Shown here: positions 37,031 to 48,804 of the stretch, piece by piece
Layout of the letters: every line of letters begins with the position of its first letter
Position numbering within the stretch: the first letter of the stretch is position 1
Source of the DNA: Hawksworthiomyces lignivorus
Lineage: Eukaryota; Ascomycota; Sordariomycetes; Ophiostomatales; Ophiostomataceae
Length of the DNA: 64,000 bases
Direction of reading: 5' to 3'
Assembly (NCBI GenBank): GCA_002917075.1
Contig: NTMA01000099.1
Location: 78,699-142,698 of the forward strand
The notes under the pieces: model-generated
Database searches by the model: none
Told to the model about the DNA's origin: nothing
Seen by the model: the letters and a program-made list of their open reading frames with translations, nothing else
Translations under genes and position numbers: made by a program

Positions 37031-39244
37031 CTATTGCGAACATCGAAAGCAGAAGCTGCGTTCGCATCTGAAGCCGTCCTGGCCGCAGCGCCGCATGGTG
37101 CCGCCAGGTGTTTCGATTAGCGACCCTGTTGGGCTCGCCGCTTCAGCGGAAATCAACCTCTGTCGGTTGGCTAGCGGGGAAGAATATAGCAAGGGCAAAG
37201 CTGCTTGTGCGTTGCGCACCGTTCCAGCCGATGACAGGATTTTGCTCTTGGCCATCATCCTGGTAGATAGCGGCGTCCGATGGGCAGAATTCGGTAATCG
37301 CTGTTGCTGCTGCTGCTGCCGGCCACTGTTTAGGCTATCTACCGCCAAAGATGATTCATCTTCATCGTCCGAGCCGCCCGAGTCGTCCGACACGAGGGAG
37401 ATGATGCTGCTATGCCCGTGGCTATTAAGTCTTTTACTTCTTGATGATGATGCCGCCGTTGACTGCGGGAGAAGCGATCCCGGCCTGACTTTGGATTGTG
37501 GTGTAGAAGGCACATCACCTCGGGAGGCCTGAGCAGGAGACTCATCGAGATGCGTCTGCTCGCCCCCATCTCTTTGCACAATTGGTCGCTGAATTCTTGC
37601 ATTGCTTTTCTCACCAGATGAATGCTTTTCAAGCTCTGCGCCCTTCCTAGATATCCTCTTTGCAGCGTTTAAATCTGAACGGGTAGCGGCTTTCTTGTCT
37701 TGTTTTGAATCTGATGGTTGGGAGTCATCACCCTCATCCTTAGACTCCGGGGCAGTTGCATTGCCTGGAATGCTCATCAGTATTGACTTTTCTGGCTCCG
37801 ACCTCTGAGGATGCCGTCGTTTACGAAAACCAAAGTCTTCGTCGTCAGAGAAAACGTAACTGGGGTCCAAGATATTTCGAGAGAATGTCTCCGCTTCATT
37901 TTGCGCAGCTCCGTTTGCAGCAGCCTGAACTTGAGAGCTATCCATTGAAGAAATCTCTTTGACTGCTGTGCCGGAATCGCCATTGTCGTCTTTCTGGATC
38001 TCTGATAAATTAACTGCATGTGGTGGATTAGGCGACAAAATAATTTCAAGCACAGATGAGTTCTCTTTTTCAAGAACTTCCAAAGTGGAAGATGCATGTT
38101 CATCATGCGGGTCGTTGGGCTCTGGTGACATAGAGTCAGGAACAAATGTTCTTTCTTCTTTTTCTTTCTCTGGATGCAGCTTCCTTGGGCGCCCTCTTCT
38201 GCGCACTGGTGGGCGTTCAATTGCATTTTCTTTTGACTTGTCGACAGCCGAGAGTGATGGCGTCTGCTCCCCTCTTAGTTCTGTCTCTTTAGCGGCCACA
38301 GTTTCTCCATCATATGTTGCTTTTCCTTTGCTATCTTTTGGTTGTATATTCGTGGCGGAGGGAATCTTGCTCTCCTTTGGGATCAAACGATCAGGGACAT
38401 GTGTCGCCTCTTTAATTTCTGTCACAGTCTCCGGGGTCCCAAAGCTGAGGTCATCATCATCTTCGGCTAAACTCCCACACCCGCTACCATAGTGTGCTGG
38501 AAGGGCCCGGACCACGATCTGGTTCGGCACCGAAAAGCTGCTTGCTTGGCGATGTAAAGCAAGAGCACTTTTCTCTGGTGTGCTAAAACCTGCATCTGGA
38601 ACACCGGGAAGCTCGGGGGTTGCCCAAGCTGGATCGACCGCACCAGCTGCGGTGCCAGATGGCGCAAAACCGCTGGATTTATCAAGTGATCGTCCAAGGG
38701 GACTTCCAAACATGCCACTGCCGAAGGAAAGCGAGCGGCCTATGCCAGGTCGAGGCGATAGCAGGCTCGATAGGCGTGAGGCACTACTACCTGAAGGGCC
38801 TACTATCTTCACGGTCCGGGACGAAGCCTGGCGTCTAATAACTGCCTTGGAAGTTTGTTGCCGGCTGCCGCCGTCGCCGTTTAATATTCGTTCTTCTTCC
38901 TCATCTTCCAAGTCTTCGTCCTCCGTTTGAAATTTCGGTTCTTCTGCCACAGGCAGAGATGCAATGTGTCCGTTGTCCACCTCGATTTCGTCAGTGTAGA
39001 AATTAATCTCGTCGCCGGTGTCGCCGAAATCCTTGCCGTACTTCTCGAACAGTCGCTCGAAAGCAGACTTGAGTTTGTCGTCGGCAACGGCCCTCGACTT
39101 TTCCAATCGGTATTCTGGGTCCTGCTTCATGGCGAATTCTTCCGGATCCATGCCGAGCTCGTCCTCGTCGCCATCGTTGTCTTCGAGAGGCAGCAAATTG
39201 CGAGGCGGGCGACCGAGCCTTGGTCGCTTTGCCGGCGGTTCCAT
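37031..39244 (-). CDS. SCM3: Centromere histone chaperone Scm3
   Basis: A single exon of 737 aa from ATG 39244 (MEPPAKRPRLGR, the start expected for filamentous-fungal Scm3). Scm3/HJURP deposits the centromeric H3 variant CENP-A. The Scm3 domain is at about residues 53-95 (KSAFERLFEKYGKDFGDTG and then DEINFYTDEIEVDNGHI). An AT-hook-like RRRGRPRK motif lies in the middle, the linker is long and disordered with acidic stretches, and the C-terminus is a compact Cys-rich motif (RRCGQDGFRCERSFCFRCSQ), perhaps zinc-binding. The frame stays open upstream to another ATG at 39427, which would add 61 residues with five Cys and one His; this longer form cannot be excluded. Divergent from ATG6. Confidence 0.85.
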   Translation of the reverse strand: MEPPAKRPRLGRPPRNLLPLEDNDGDEDELGMDPEEFAMKQDPEYRLEKSRAVADDKLKSAFERLFEKYGKDFGDTGDEINFYTDEIEVDNGHIASLPVAEEPKFQTEDEDLEDEEEERILNGDGGSRQQTSKAVIRRQASSRTVKIVGPSGSSASRLSSLLSPRPGIGRSLSFGSGMFGSPLGRSLDKSSGFAPSGTAAGAVDPAWATPELPGVPDAGFSTPEKSALALHRQASSFSVPNQIVVRALPAHYGSGCGSLAEDDDDLSFGTPETVTEIKEATHVPDRLIPKESKIPSATNIQPKDSKGKATYDGETVAAKETELRGEQTPSLSAVDKSKENAIERPPVRRRGRPRKLHPEKEKEERTFVPDSMSPEPNDPHDEHASSTLEVLEKENSSVLEIILSPNPPHAVNLSEIQKDDNGDSGTAVKEISSMDSSQVQAAANGAAQNEAETFSRNILDPSYVFSDDEDFGFRKRRHPQRSEPEKSILMSIPGNATAPESKDEGDDSQPSDSKQDKKAATRSDLNAAKRISRKGAELEKHSSGEKSNARIQRPIVQRDGGEQTHLDESPAQASRGDVPSTPQSKVRPGSLLPQSTAASSSRSKRLNSHGHSSIISLVSDDSGGSDDEDESSLAVDSLNSGRQQQQQQRLPNSAHRTPLSTRMMAKSKILSSAGTVRNAQAALPLLYSSPLANRQRLISAEAASPTGSLIETPGGTMRRCGQDGFRCERSFCFRCSQ

Positions 39245-39702
39245 ATTAACCCCATTGGCACCGGACGACCACCGCTGGCACTCTAAAGGGGTAATTGCGT
39301 CAGGAGAGAGGCCGCTGAGGCTGTAGATGAAGCAATGTGGACAGAGCCCCGCGACGGCTTTCGTTTCGTTGCACCGCGACCCGTTTCTGCTGTCAATATA
39401 TTTACAGGGATTGTGTCTAACGCGCATCCACGTGTCTGGTCATGTGCGATTTTCCCGCTACAGCCTAGCCCATCTTATAGGCGCTGACAATTTGTTGCAT
39501 TTAGCGGGGTCAGGCGGTAGAGCTTCCTGTACCTTAGCGTATGACATATCCATATAGTTCATAGGCAGCTTCGTACCAGCAGCTGATTCTTTGACCTTTG
39601 CACATCTATCTCAACCACAACACGTCTGCTTTGTTGGATGCTGCCGTTTCTCTCAAGGGCAGGCCATGCAACAATAGTTGAAGTGGACCGACTCTATCAA
39701 CC
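39245..39702. promoter_or_regulatory. Divergent promoter of SCM3 and ATG6
   Basis: The 458 bp between two head-to-head ATGs. The half next to SCM3 is also open as a possible N-terminal extension of that gene. No other feature is supported. Confidence 0.5.
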
Positions 39703-41334
39703 ATGTATTGCCAGAGGTGTCGAACGCCGTTGAAGCTAGACAGTTCTCTGGAGGATCTTAATCCGGCAGCTTATGACCTCTTTGTAGGTGCGTACTGATT
39801 CAGATGCGAATGCGAGACTGCCAAGTTATCCTGGATTCCCTTCCGCGTTGCTAACAGTACTGAATAACTAGCTACTGCGTCTCAGTCACCTCAGAGAAAG
39901 CGCACGCAGCTGCGACCACCAAACTCCACGGACGCGGACCGGCGAGCGCTGTACGACCAAGTCTCAAAAAATGCCGGACCCGCAACCTTCAAGAGACACA
40001 GCGGTGGTGGTGCGAGAGGTGATGGAGCTATGCGGGATAGCTCCGCCATGTCCTTTGTTCTGCTATCTGATTCGGCGGTAGCGCCATCAGGGGCCGGCTT
40101 AGGCGGGCGGGAGACACAAAGTTCCGATTTCAGCCCTCCGTTCCCCGCGCCGTACGGCGTGTCGTCTGGAGACGGCGGGGGCGGCGGCGAGGATGGCTAT
40201 GGAGCCAGGGGAATGGAGCGCATCACGAAGCTGTTTGAAATAATATCCGCCCGTTCCGACGTCGACCACCCCGTATGCGTTGAGTGCACAGAGATGCTTG
40301 TGGAAGGGCTGCAGCAACGGCTAGATGCTGCCACGCGTGAGCGAGATGCATATATCACCTTTCTGAAAAAGACACAAGCCGATGTGCCGACAGAAGAAGA
40401 GGTACAAGCCCAGGCGGAAGCGCTGCAAATGGCAAAGCAGCAAGAGGCCGAGGCAATGGCTGAGCTGCTGCAGCTCGAGAAAGACAAGGCCAAGCTGGAC
40501 GAGGAGATCCTAGCGCTGGAAGTTGAGTCGAAGGAGCTGGATCTTGAAGAAGAGCGCTTCTGGCGCGAGCGCAACGCATTTGCAACCAAGCTGTCTGACT
40601 TCCAGAACGAACGCGACAGCATCAACGCCAAGTACGACCACGATGCGCGGCTGCTAGAGAGGCTGCAGCGGTCAAATGTCTATAACGACACCTTCTGCAT
40701 CAGCCACGACGGCACCTTTGCCACGATCAACGGCTTGCGGCTGGGCCGCCTGTCGGCACGGCCGGTGGACTGGCCGGAGATCAATGCGGCTTGGGGCCAC
40801 GCGTTGCTGCTGCTCGTCACCGTGGCCGACAAGCTGAACTACCGATTCGAAAACTACGAGCCGCTGCCGATGGGCTCAACATCTCGCATCGTGCGCTACG
40901 ATCAGCCATCCCCGGCATCCAGCCGGCTAGGTGGAGGCGGCGGCGGTGGTGGCATTTCGGGAGGAGGCGCGGCAAATCGTATCTCAGCGCCGCCCCCCGC
41001 GCCAAAGAAGCATGTTTTGGAGCTGTACTCGTCTGGTGACATGCCGCTTGGTCTCACATTTATGCACCGGCGTTTTGACAACGCCATGGTGGCATTCTTG
41101 GAGCTGGTACGCCAGCTCGGTGTCTTCGTCCATCAGCAAACATCAACTGGGGGACAACACCCACTCAGCCTCCCGTACCGAATAGAAGGCGACAAGATCG
41201 GCGATGTGAGCATCAAGTTGGGTATTGCCCAGGACGACGGATGGACCAAGGCATGCAAGCTCACACTGACTTGCTGTAAATTCCTCCTTGCTCATGCGAG
41301 CAACGTCAACTCAGCGTCGACGCGCGGCTCTTGA
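39703..41334 (+). CDS. ATG6: Beclin-1 homolog Atg6/Vps30
   Basis: Exons 39703-39787 and 39872-41334 with an 84-nt intron give 515 aa. Atg6 is the scaffold shared by Vps34 complexes I (autophagy) and II (endosomal sorting). A Cys pair opens the protein (MYCQRC), and a second lies at HPVCVECTEMLVEGL near residue 107. A long coiled coil (about 120-250) leads to the evolutionarily conserved/BARA domain, with FCISHDGTFATINGLRLGR, WPEINAAWGHALLLL and a C-terminal CCKFLLAH segment. A Gly-rich insert and Pro-rich patch near residue 335-355 interrupt the BARA domain relative to animal beclin, which is usual in fungi. The partner Atg14 is encoded nearby. Confidence 0.94.
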
Positions 41335-41631
41335 TTACAGTTTATTCAATGTAGAGAAGAGCGATGGTATACAGATCATTCACATTGGGATGCATTATGA
41401 TGAAATAATATGCAACGGAATTCACGGTGTTTCTATGGCGCTGGTGTGATTTATTTTTCATTATGGATTCGATAGAGACAGGAAAGCTTTGTTTATTAGG
41501 GTCTTATTTTCACATAAATACTTCTTGATCGCCAATAACAAATTTTGACGCACATATAGCGCAGGCTGAAATTACTCTTCACACAAACTGCATATCATTT
41601 TTGTCGGTCCCGATCATCTCTCAGTCGTAGA
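41335..41631. other. Convergent 3' spacer
   Basis: A short AT-rich spacer between ATG6 and the AAA ATPase gene. Nothing else was seen. Confidence 0.6.
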
Positions 41632-44139
41632 TTACATGTCGCTCAGTCCTTGGTTGATAAAGGCTTTAAAGCCGCTGCTCATCTTTGCGACCGCGCGCAG
41701 ATGCTGCTCGGTGACAGTCACAGCCGGTTTGCCGTCCTTGGTTCTGTCCTCAGCGCCGTCCTCGAGCAGCGCGTCTGCCTCCGCCAGGGCCACGGCGGTC
41801 TGGAGAGCATTGCGGATCTCGCGGCCGTTGAATTTCAGCTTCTCCATCTCGGGCGCCTCGTAGGCGTACTCGCGGGCGCTGCGCAGGGCGAAGACGCGGC
41901 CGCCGCTGTCGCGCTCGACGCGGGCAAAATGGTGGGCCCAGATGTGGCGGCGGTCGTCGGTGGTGAGCGGGCGGTAGTGCAGGGCGACGTGGATGCGGCT
42001 GGTAAAGGCCATGTCGAAGGACTCGACGCGGTTGGTCGTCAGGAAGAGCACGCCGCGGAAGTACTCGAGCGCGCGCAAGAAGACGGACACGAGGCCGTTG
42101 CGCTGCAGGTCTTGCGGCCGGCGCGCCTCGAGGAAGACGTCGGCCTCGTCCAGCAGCACGAGCGCGCCGTACCGCTCGCCCAGCGACAGGTACATGTCGA
42201 GGTTCTGCTCGACGGTGTCGGCGTTCATGTTGGTGCTGATGTCGCCCGACGTCAGCGCCAGCAGCGGCCGCTGCACCAGCTCGGCGATGCACTCGGCCGT
42301 GCACGTCTTGCCGACGCCCGGCGAGCCGTGCAGCAAAAAGATGCGGCCCTCGCCCTTGTTCTTGACCAGGTCGCGCGGCCACGGCGACACCCGACCGCCG
42401 CTGCCTCCGTGCGCAAACTTGCCCACGAGAGCGCGCACCGTCATCTTGATCTCGTTGTCGAGCACCAGGTTCTCAAACGCCTCGCGGTCTGTCCGCACGT
42501 CGCGCAGCTGCGACTGGTCCACGGCGACCCACGATCGCCGCGATAGCAGGAAGCCGTGCACCTCGGTCGTGCAGACTAGGTAGAACAGGTCGCTCGTCGG
42601 CTCCTTGCCCAAGCTGATAAAGGGCTCGGTAAATTCGGCCAGTAGGCCCGGCTCCATCTTCGTCTTCTCGCACGCGGAGCAGCTGCAGCGCGGGGCAAAA
42701 CGCGGGACAAGATCGCTCGCTACCTCCGGAGGCGGCGGGCCAACCATTAGACCTTGTGGATACGGCATGGGACGGCCTGGTCTCCTGCCGCCGCGGTATG
42801 CGCCCCGGTCCTGTAAGACGGTTCTTGGCGGTGGGAATTTGCTGTAACCTTGCACGTCAATGACAATGCGCTCTGTGTGTTGGTTGCCTCTCGGCTCTTC
42901 TGAACCGTCGGCGCCCGACGGCGAGAGCAAAGTAGTCACGCTCTCTGCCATCTCGTCGTCCACGGGATACTCTTGGTATACCGGCTGCTTGGTGAGCTGC
43001 CAATAGGCGCGACCCAGCTTAATCTGCCACTCATTCATGGTCAAGCCACCCTGCTTGGCCGGCTCTTCGGGGAAGAAACGCGCGGGCACAACTGGCAGGC
43101 CATTGATCGCCTGCTCGCCGCTGAACTCGGGGATCACGAATTCAGCAGTGATGCGGCGCAGTACTCCGTTTACATAAGCGATAGACCAGCAACGTACGGT
43201 GTTGCGCGGCGTCTCGGCGGTATCGCTAAGAATATTGACGCTGCTGACAATGTACGACCGCCACCGAGGCGGGCCCTCAAACCGTGGGTTGTTCTTGGCA
43301 TAAACCACTTCGCCAGGCTTGAAGAGCATCCAGGACAGCCCGAACGTGGCCGTGGGCGGGCTGTTCTGGTAGCGACGCTCTTCGGCGGCAAACTGGTCGC
43401 CAAACTTATTGTTCAAGAATTCCAAAAGAACGTCAATGTGCCGGGCAGTTGTCGCTCGGAGCTCGTCGCTGTGCGTGACCGGCTGGTTGTCCCGGTAGCG
43501 GGCGAGCTCCGCGCGGTGCAGGACCAGAAATTGGTACGGCGCGGGTATTCGCATATTCTCGCCGTCGGTCAGATTCAGGCCGTCATAATACTCCACGACG
43601 GCCGCCATGGCATGCTTCAGGAGGGGCGAATGCACAATCATCTCCGTCCGCATGACGCGCTCGACGTTCACTCGGTCGACCATGCGCTCGACGTCGGCGT
43701 CATCGGAGATGCTGAAGTCTTCAGGGCTCCGGCGGCCTGCCTTCAGGATTGAGTTAATTCCTGAGGCATCGGGATGGTCCCTTATCGCGCATTGGACCTG
43801 TGATCGGATCTCGATCACCGGCTTCTCATCCGACTGCCCCTCAGCCGGAGACCCGTAGGATCTGAGATCAATGGGCCGGTCACTTCGGACAGCTTTAAAA
43901 AGAAAAAAGAAACACGCACACTTGTTAGCAGCTGCATTTCTGCACACACATCGGTGATATCAAGCCATAGGTGTTAACTTACTATTGAAAACATGAGCCC
44001 TGGTGTCCTCATAATTGACGACGTACAGAACCTCCGGAACGACACCCTTTCGGCGTGGTACAGGTTTTTCGATGGCCACGCTAGAAGCCAAGCTGCTGTC
44101 GTCCTCCCAGCCCGCGTTCACAAATGAAACTGAACTCAT
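41632..44139 (-). CDS. AAA+ ATPase, fungal DUF7025-type
   Basis: Exons 43983-44139 and 41632-43892 with a 90-nt intron (branch GCTAAC) give 805 aa. The N-terminal half carries the conserved block seen in a large filamentous-fungal AAA family (EFLNNKFGDQFAAEERRYQN, LFKPGEVVYAK, YVNGVLRRIT). The AAA module has Walker A GSPGVGKT near residue 578, Walker B LVLLDEADVF near 628, sensor-1 FLTTNR near 669, and an Arg-finger region SRIHVALHYRPL. The C-terminal lid ends KMSSGFKAFINQ. Two Cys pairs (CSCSAC) precede the ATPase. Members are abundant in fungi but mostly uncharacterised; a substrate cannot be named. The first 52 residues are encoded by the separate exon starting MSSVSFVNAG. Confidence 0.9.
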
Positions 44140-45310
44140 TCTCTTTTGCAATATCTGTTAGCTAAAGTCGTTGAATATCAGATGCATGGGCTGGCTATTC
44201 GACATACATCACTGCGCTCAGAAGCTATAGTTAGTAGGATCAGTTTGGACCGGAAGTAGCAAGTGAAAAGTTAGCGTGAAAGAATCGATAGCTATAGCTA
44301 AGTACAAATAATGAAGAAAGAGAAAGGCATGAAGATAAATAACAGAAACCAAGTGAGCAGGTGGCTCTTCTACCTGTCATGTTGCATCCGGAGGGCTCTG
44401 TAATGATTTTAGGCAACAGTTAGGAGCTTCAGCCACACAACGAGCCCATTCGCTGCACGCCAACTTTACCGTTACATCAACTATTTGTTGTCTCCAGTAT
44501 GCCTATTGTCAAAAAGAAACAGTGTACCATATTCTCTTTTAGTTTGCGATAATAGAGAGCGCGTCAACAAGAGCTTTGCTCTTTGATATCGATCCTACAT
44601 TCCTATTATTTACACCGACGGCGGGGCTTGGCACGCCAAGCTGCCGCCAGAAACGCAAGGTACATAGCTACCGTCCGGTTCGGCCGGCACAGGATCTGAT
44701 AAGGTCGTATCGAGCAGAGCTGTTGAAATAAGTCTAGAAAGTTTGGCAAGACGGCCTCATTCAAAAAGAAAATCATAATTCATTCTATAGCATAGCTAAA
44801 CTGGCATATGTCTATACGTTACTTACATGAAGGTGAATTGCCAGACAACATCACGGCGACGTGACTCGGCTCTGCTTCCATATATCTATGTTCGTATGCT
44901 TTGATTCATCAGTGAAAATCTTGCGAAATGAATATATATTCTTGCTACGGCTTCTCGAGATGGCCTACTGCCAGATTGAACAATACAAGCCGTGCCATTA
45001 CTCGAGGAGCTCCCGCCAAAACGCCAAAATCCCACTTTTAGAACGTAACTACATCGCTGCGCTTTGATTGGAGGTGGAACTGCTGGTTTCACGTATAATT
45101 GCCTCAAGTCAACTGAGGAAAGCGTAGCATCTCTGCTGGCCGCAGAGCAGACGACCAGCCTTGCCTGCTCCCTGAACGCCGGGTCGGCGCAGCGCACCAC
45201 AGAACAAGCTTCAGAAAACCTTGCCAGGACTTGCCCAAAACGAGAAACAGACTCTTGCTTCGGAAGCCATCTCTTCTACAGAGCCAAGAATGGCTCACAT
45301 TCAGAGTCTC
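44140..45310. other. Intergenic region
   Basis: 1.17 kb holding the AAA ATPase promoter, a GC-rich hairpin near 44.6 kb and the 3' flank of IMP dehydrogenase. Short open frames near 44.9-45.3 kb overlap on both strands and are not supported. Confidence 0.5.
44620..44648. repeat. GC-rich imperfect inverted repeat
   Basis: GGCGG(G)GCTTGGC is followed after two bases by GCCAAGC(TG)CCGCC, forming a hairpin of about 12 pairs with a small asymmetry. It stands out from AT-rich surroundings. It may be a protein-binding palindrome; a terminator is less likely in a fungus. Confidence 0.6.
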
Positions 45311-47342
45311 TTACGCATAGAGTTTCTTCTCGTACGACTCCATGTTGACACCGCCCTCAAGCTGGGCACTCGCCGTGCGGATCTCGAAGCGCACAGTACC
45401 ATCGGCGACACTCTCGTGGAGCCCTTTCAGGCTCTTCATGCCGCAATCCTGCATGGAATGCTTGAGACCCGCTGCCAAGTAAGGCAAGAACTTGCCAATC
45501 GATCTGCACATTTGCTGTTAGACAAAATATATATACATGGAAGACGCGCGAAAATAGAACGTACCCTCTATGCGCCACAGCGCCGGAGACACCCTGCGCA
45601 ACCAGCACGCTGTCACCCTCAGAGAAATAGCGCGCGGTACCGGCATTGCTCTTCTGGCTGTCTTTGCCGCCACCGCCGGCTTTCTTGTCCTGCATGGCAT
45701 CGATGCTGCCCATGCCACGGTACGCCTTGACCAGCTTGCCCTCGCGAGACACGAAGGACGTGCCAGGCGACTCCGTCGTACCAGCGAGAAGACCGCCCAT
45801 CATCACCGTTGACGCGCCGAGAGCCAGACCCTTGACGATGTGGCCAACGTTCTGGATACCACCGTCGGCGATGCAGGGAACACCGAAACGAGCAGCAAAC
45901 GAGCTGACATTGAACACAGAAGTCGCCTGCGGACGACCCACGGCCATGACTTCTTGCGTAATGCAAGCACTGCCACTGCCCATGCCAATGCGCAGACCAT
46001 CCACGCCGGCAGCAATCAGAGCGGCCGCCTGCTCCCGTGTCACGACGTTGCCGCCGATGACATCCAGACCTGGGAACTCCTTCTTCACCCACTTGATCAT
46101 CTCGATCTGGTACATGCTGTTACCCTGGCTGCTATCAAGGATGACGATGTCAAGGCCAGCATCAACTAGCATCCGAAGACGGTCCTTGTCCTCTGGGCGC
46201 GTACCGATGGCAGCAGCACAGATCAGCTGCTTGGAGTCAGGCAGCTTCGAGGCGAGGGGGAAGTGGAGGTTCTTGGTCAAATCGGAGCGCGAAATCATGG
46301 ACACCAGGTTGCCCTCCTTGTCCACAATGGGCAGCTTGCCCTTCTTGGACTTGGACAGAATCTTGTTGGCCTCAGCCAGCGTCACGCCGGCCGGGGCGGT
46401 AATGAGATCGGTGACCATGACATTTGCCACCGTCTGGTTTGGGTCGTCTTCAAACTGAATGTCGCGGTTCGTAACAATGCCCAGGAGCTTGGAGCCCAAG
46501 CGACCAGTTTCTAAGAAATTTCATGTCAGCTAACTGCCGCGCGGAAAGTAAGTGCTGTGCGAAAACAGAGAAGACGTGAATGCCGAAAATCATTAATCTT
46601 TGTGTCCCCATGACGTTATGTCGTATTGCGGTGGAACGAAAGTTATAAAAAAAAGAAAAATATATAATCATAAAACGGCTCCGAGTGATGTCTTAGAAAC
46701 CACTGCCAACACTTGCTAGAAATGCTCCCCTGACCATGCCAGTGTTTGCCGCTAAGCAAATATAGCCTGGTGTAGACCAGCGACTGGACGAAATTTGAAA
46801 ACAACGCGTCATAACGCTTCATTAACGCGTATCAATGAACACTTACCAGTGACAGGGAAACCACCAAAGCCCCACTTCTCTTTCAGGGCTTTCGCTTCAT
46901 CCACAGTTGTGTCTCTGCTGATGACAACTGGGTCCAGGATGAAACCGTTCTCATACCGCTTGACCTTCCGGACCATATCGGCTTGAGCTTCGGGAGAGCA
47001 GTTGTGGTGAATAACACCCAGACCACCCTGAAGAGCCATGTGAATAGCCATTTCGTGCTCAGTCACAGTATCCATGGGTGAAGACACAAAGGGCGTCTTG
47101 AGCACGATGCGCTTCGTAACGGGGGAGTCTAGGACGACTTCCGAGGCGGGAAAGCCAATGTAGCCAGGAAGCAGGAGGAAGTCGTTGTAGGTGAGGCCAC
47201 CATGGACCTTGGCGTTCATCAAGTCCTTGATGCTAAGACCATCACGCTCATCATAGGACTTCAGGATTTCCTCCGCCTTGGTGTAGTCAAGGAAGTGGGC
47301 GGTTCCGTTGACCGCGGAAACAGTGCCGTTTGTTCCAGGCAT
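45311..47342 (-). CDS. IMD: Inosine-5'-monophosphate dehydrogenase
   Basis: Three exons (46847-47342, 45565-46510, 45311-45503) give 544 aa. The enzyme oxidises IMP to XMP with NAD+, the rate-limiting step of guanine nucleotide synthesis. The N-terminal barrel half has the DGLSIKDLM and [15 protein letters not shown] segments. The CBS-pair insert (about 120-240) is interrupted by the 336-nt first intron. The catalytic loop is [13 protein letters not shown] with the active Cys near residue 349, followed by [12 protein letters not shown] and the flap with [10 protein letters not shown]. The usual fungal length and an intact active site indicate a functional enzyme. Fungal IMPDH is the target of mycophenolic acid; no resistance allele is inferred. 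Confidence 0.96.
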
Positions 47343-48804
47343 CTTGAATTAAATTATAGATCTGAGAGATAATGTTAGCAAGCTGTCTGCAGAGCTAAGC
47401 ACGTGGTAGATGATCCAGTGTGTGTTGCCTTCCCCCTCCAATTTATCTTCTTTGAAGAAGAAATAAAGGTGCCTCATGTGTCATATTGAGTAGAAGGGGT
47501 CTCTTCTCGACGAGAGTATACATACTTGATCAAAATAAATCAATCAAACTGGTAAAGAGAGTATTTGAGTTCGAAGACTTCCAGCGAAGTTGGACTTTCG
47601 ACCAGTGGCAGTTTCACGTACCGTTCGTAGATGTCTTCTCCCCATTAAAAGAAAGAAGGAAAAAGGAAGAAATTGCTTTGGCCTGCAGGCGAACAAATTT
47701 TTTTCTTTATCGCCTGCGCTGTGCTAACGAATAAGCGGGGCAATATGCTTGTATAAGCTGACCAAACCAATATTAGGAGCGGTCTAAGTAAAAGCGATGT
47801 ACTATTCCTACTGCGCGGTGCGGTGAACCACCAACTGCACCCTTCAATCGCGATTTCACTACTGAATAGAGAGCGTGTCGATAGGATATACACATTTTTC
47901 TAGCTCTCACGTTCAAGCATATGTATACAATGAGGTTAATCAATGTTGTAGTATTATCTTGCAAATAACCTAGCACAACTATGGTCGTGGTTATTGGCAT
48001 TAATTGTTCGACGCATGTCCAAATAAAAAAAGACAAAGGAAAAAAAAAAAAAAGTTTAATGACAACACACGTGATCCAGGACTTTTTTTATTTGTTATCG
48101 ATAGCATATCTTAGCGCCCCGATCTCAGTCGATGCGCATGCAATTAACCATTTAATATATATCTGTAACCATAAGAAGGCCCGTGCACATAGCACTAAAA
48201 CTTCTGCCGTGTCAAGGCGCCTAGGCCGTTGTGACGTAGGCTGGGGGCACTGTGGGAATGTAAACAAACAAAACTCGCCAATCTCCACGGCGACAAGCAC
48301 TCCAAATCGAGAAAGAGCGCTTCGCTTCCCATTTCACCCCCCTCTACACCTGCACTTTCCCTCCCAATAGCACACGCCACTATTATTATCGGCTGGCTTT
48401 TCTCTTTCGAACTCTGCTTATTCTTCTTTCTTCCTTTCTTCTTTCAGAGGGCCGTTTCTCGAGACCGCTGGAACGTAAAGTTTCACTGCTCGCCTTTTTC
48501 TTCTCTATCGCATTTCCCTTTTCCTTCGTCTTTCCTTATGTTCCCATCTCTAACTGGCGACCTGTTACTTGTCTAGCGAAATTGAGAAACGCGACGAAGC
48601 TAGACGTATGTCCATATCGTTTTTCTTCACCTTGTAAAGACCTTTCTCGCTACTAGAAATACCTACTCTCGTTCATCTCCATATGGAGATCTGTCAGAGC
48701 ATGGAACAGTTCTAGAGGCTGTCATTCTCAACGCATCCTTAAAATCAGATCTGTTTGCACCAAACGACGTTATTTTCTGACTTCAGGCCCATTGGATATC
48801 GAGA
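47343..48804. promoter_or_regulatory. Divergent promoter region, IMP dehydrogenase and IQGAP
   Basis: 1.46 kb between head-to-head genes. T/C-rich tracts at 48.4-48.55 kb look like the IQGAP promoter or leader. A possible leader intron is listed separately. No coding gene is supported; open frames near 47.5-48.3 kb overlap on both strands. Confidence 0.5.
48606..48786 (+). other. Possible 5' leader intron of the IQGAP gene
   Basis: A GTATGT donor at 48606 and a CTTCAG acceptor ending at 48786, with a CTGAC branch eight bases upstream of the acceptor, would remove 181 nt just before the ATG at 48805. It removes several upstream stop and ATG triplets. Inferred from splice signals only. Confidence 0.35.
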
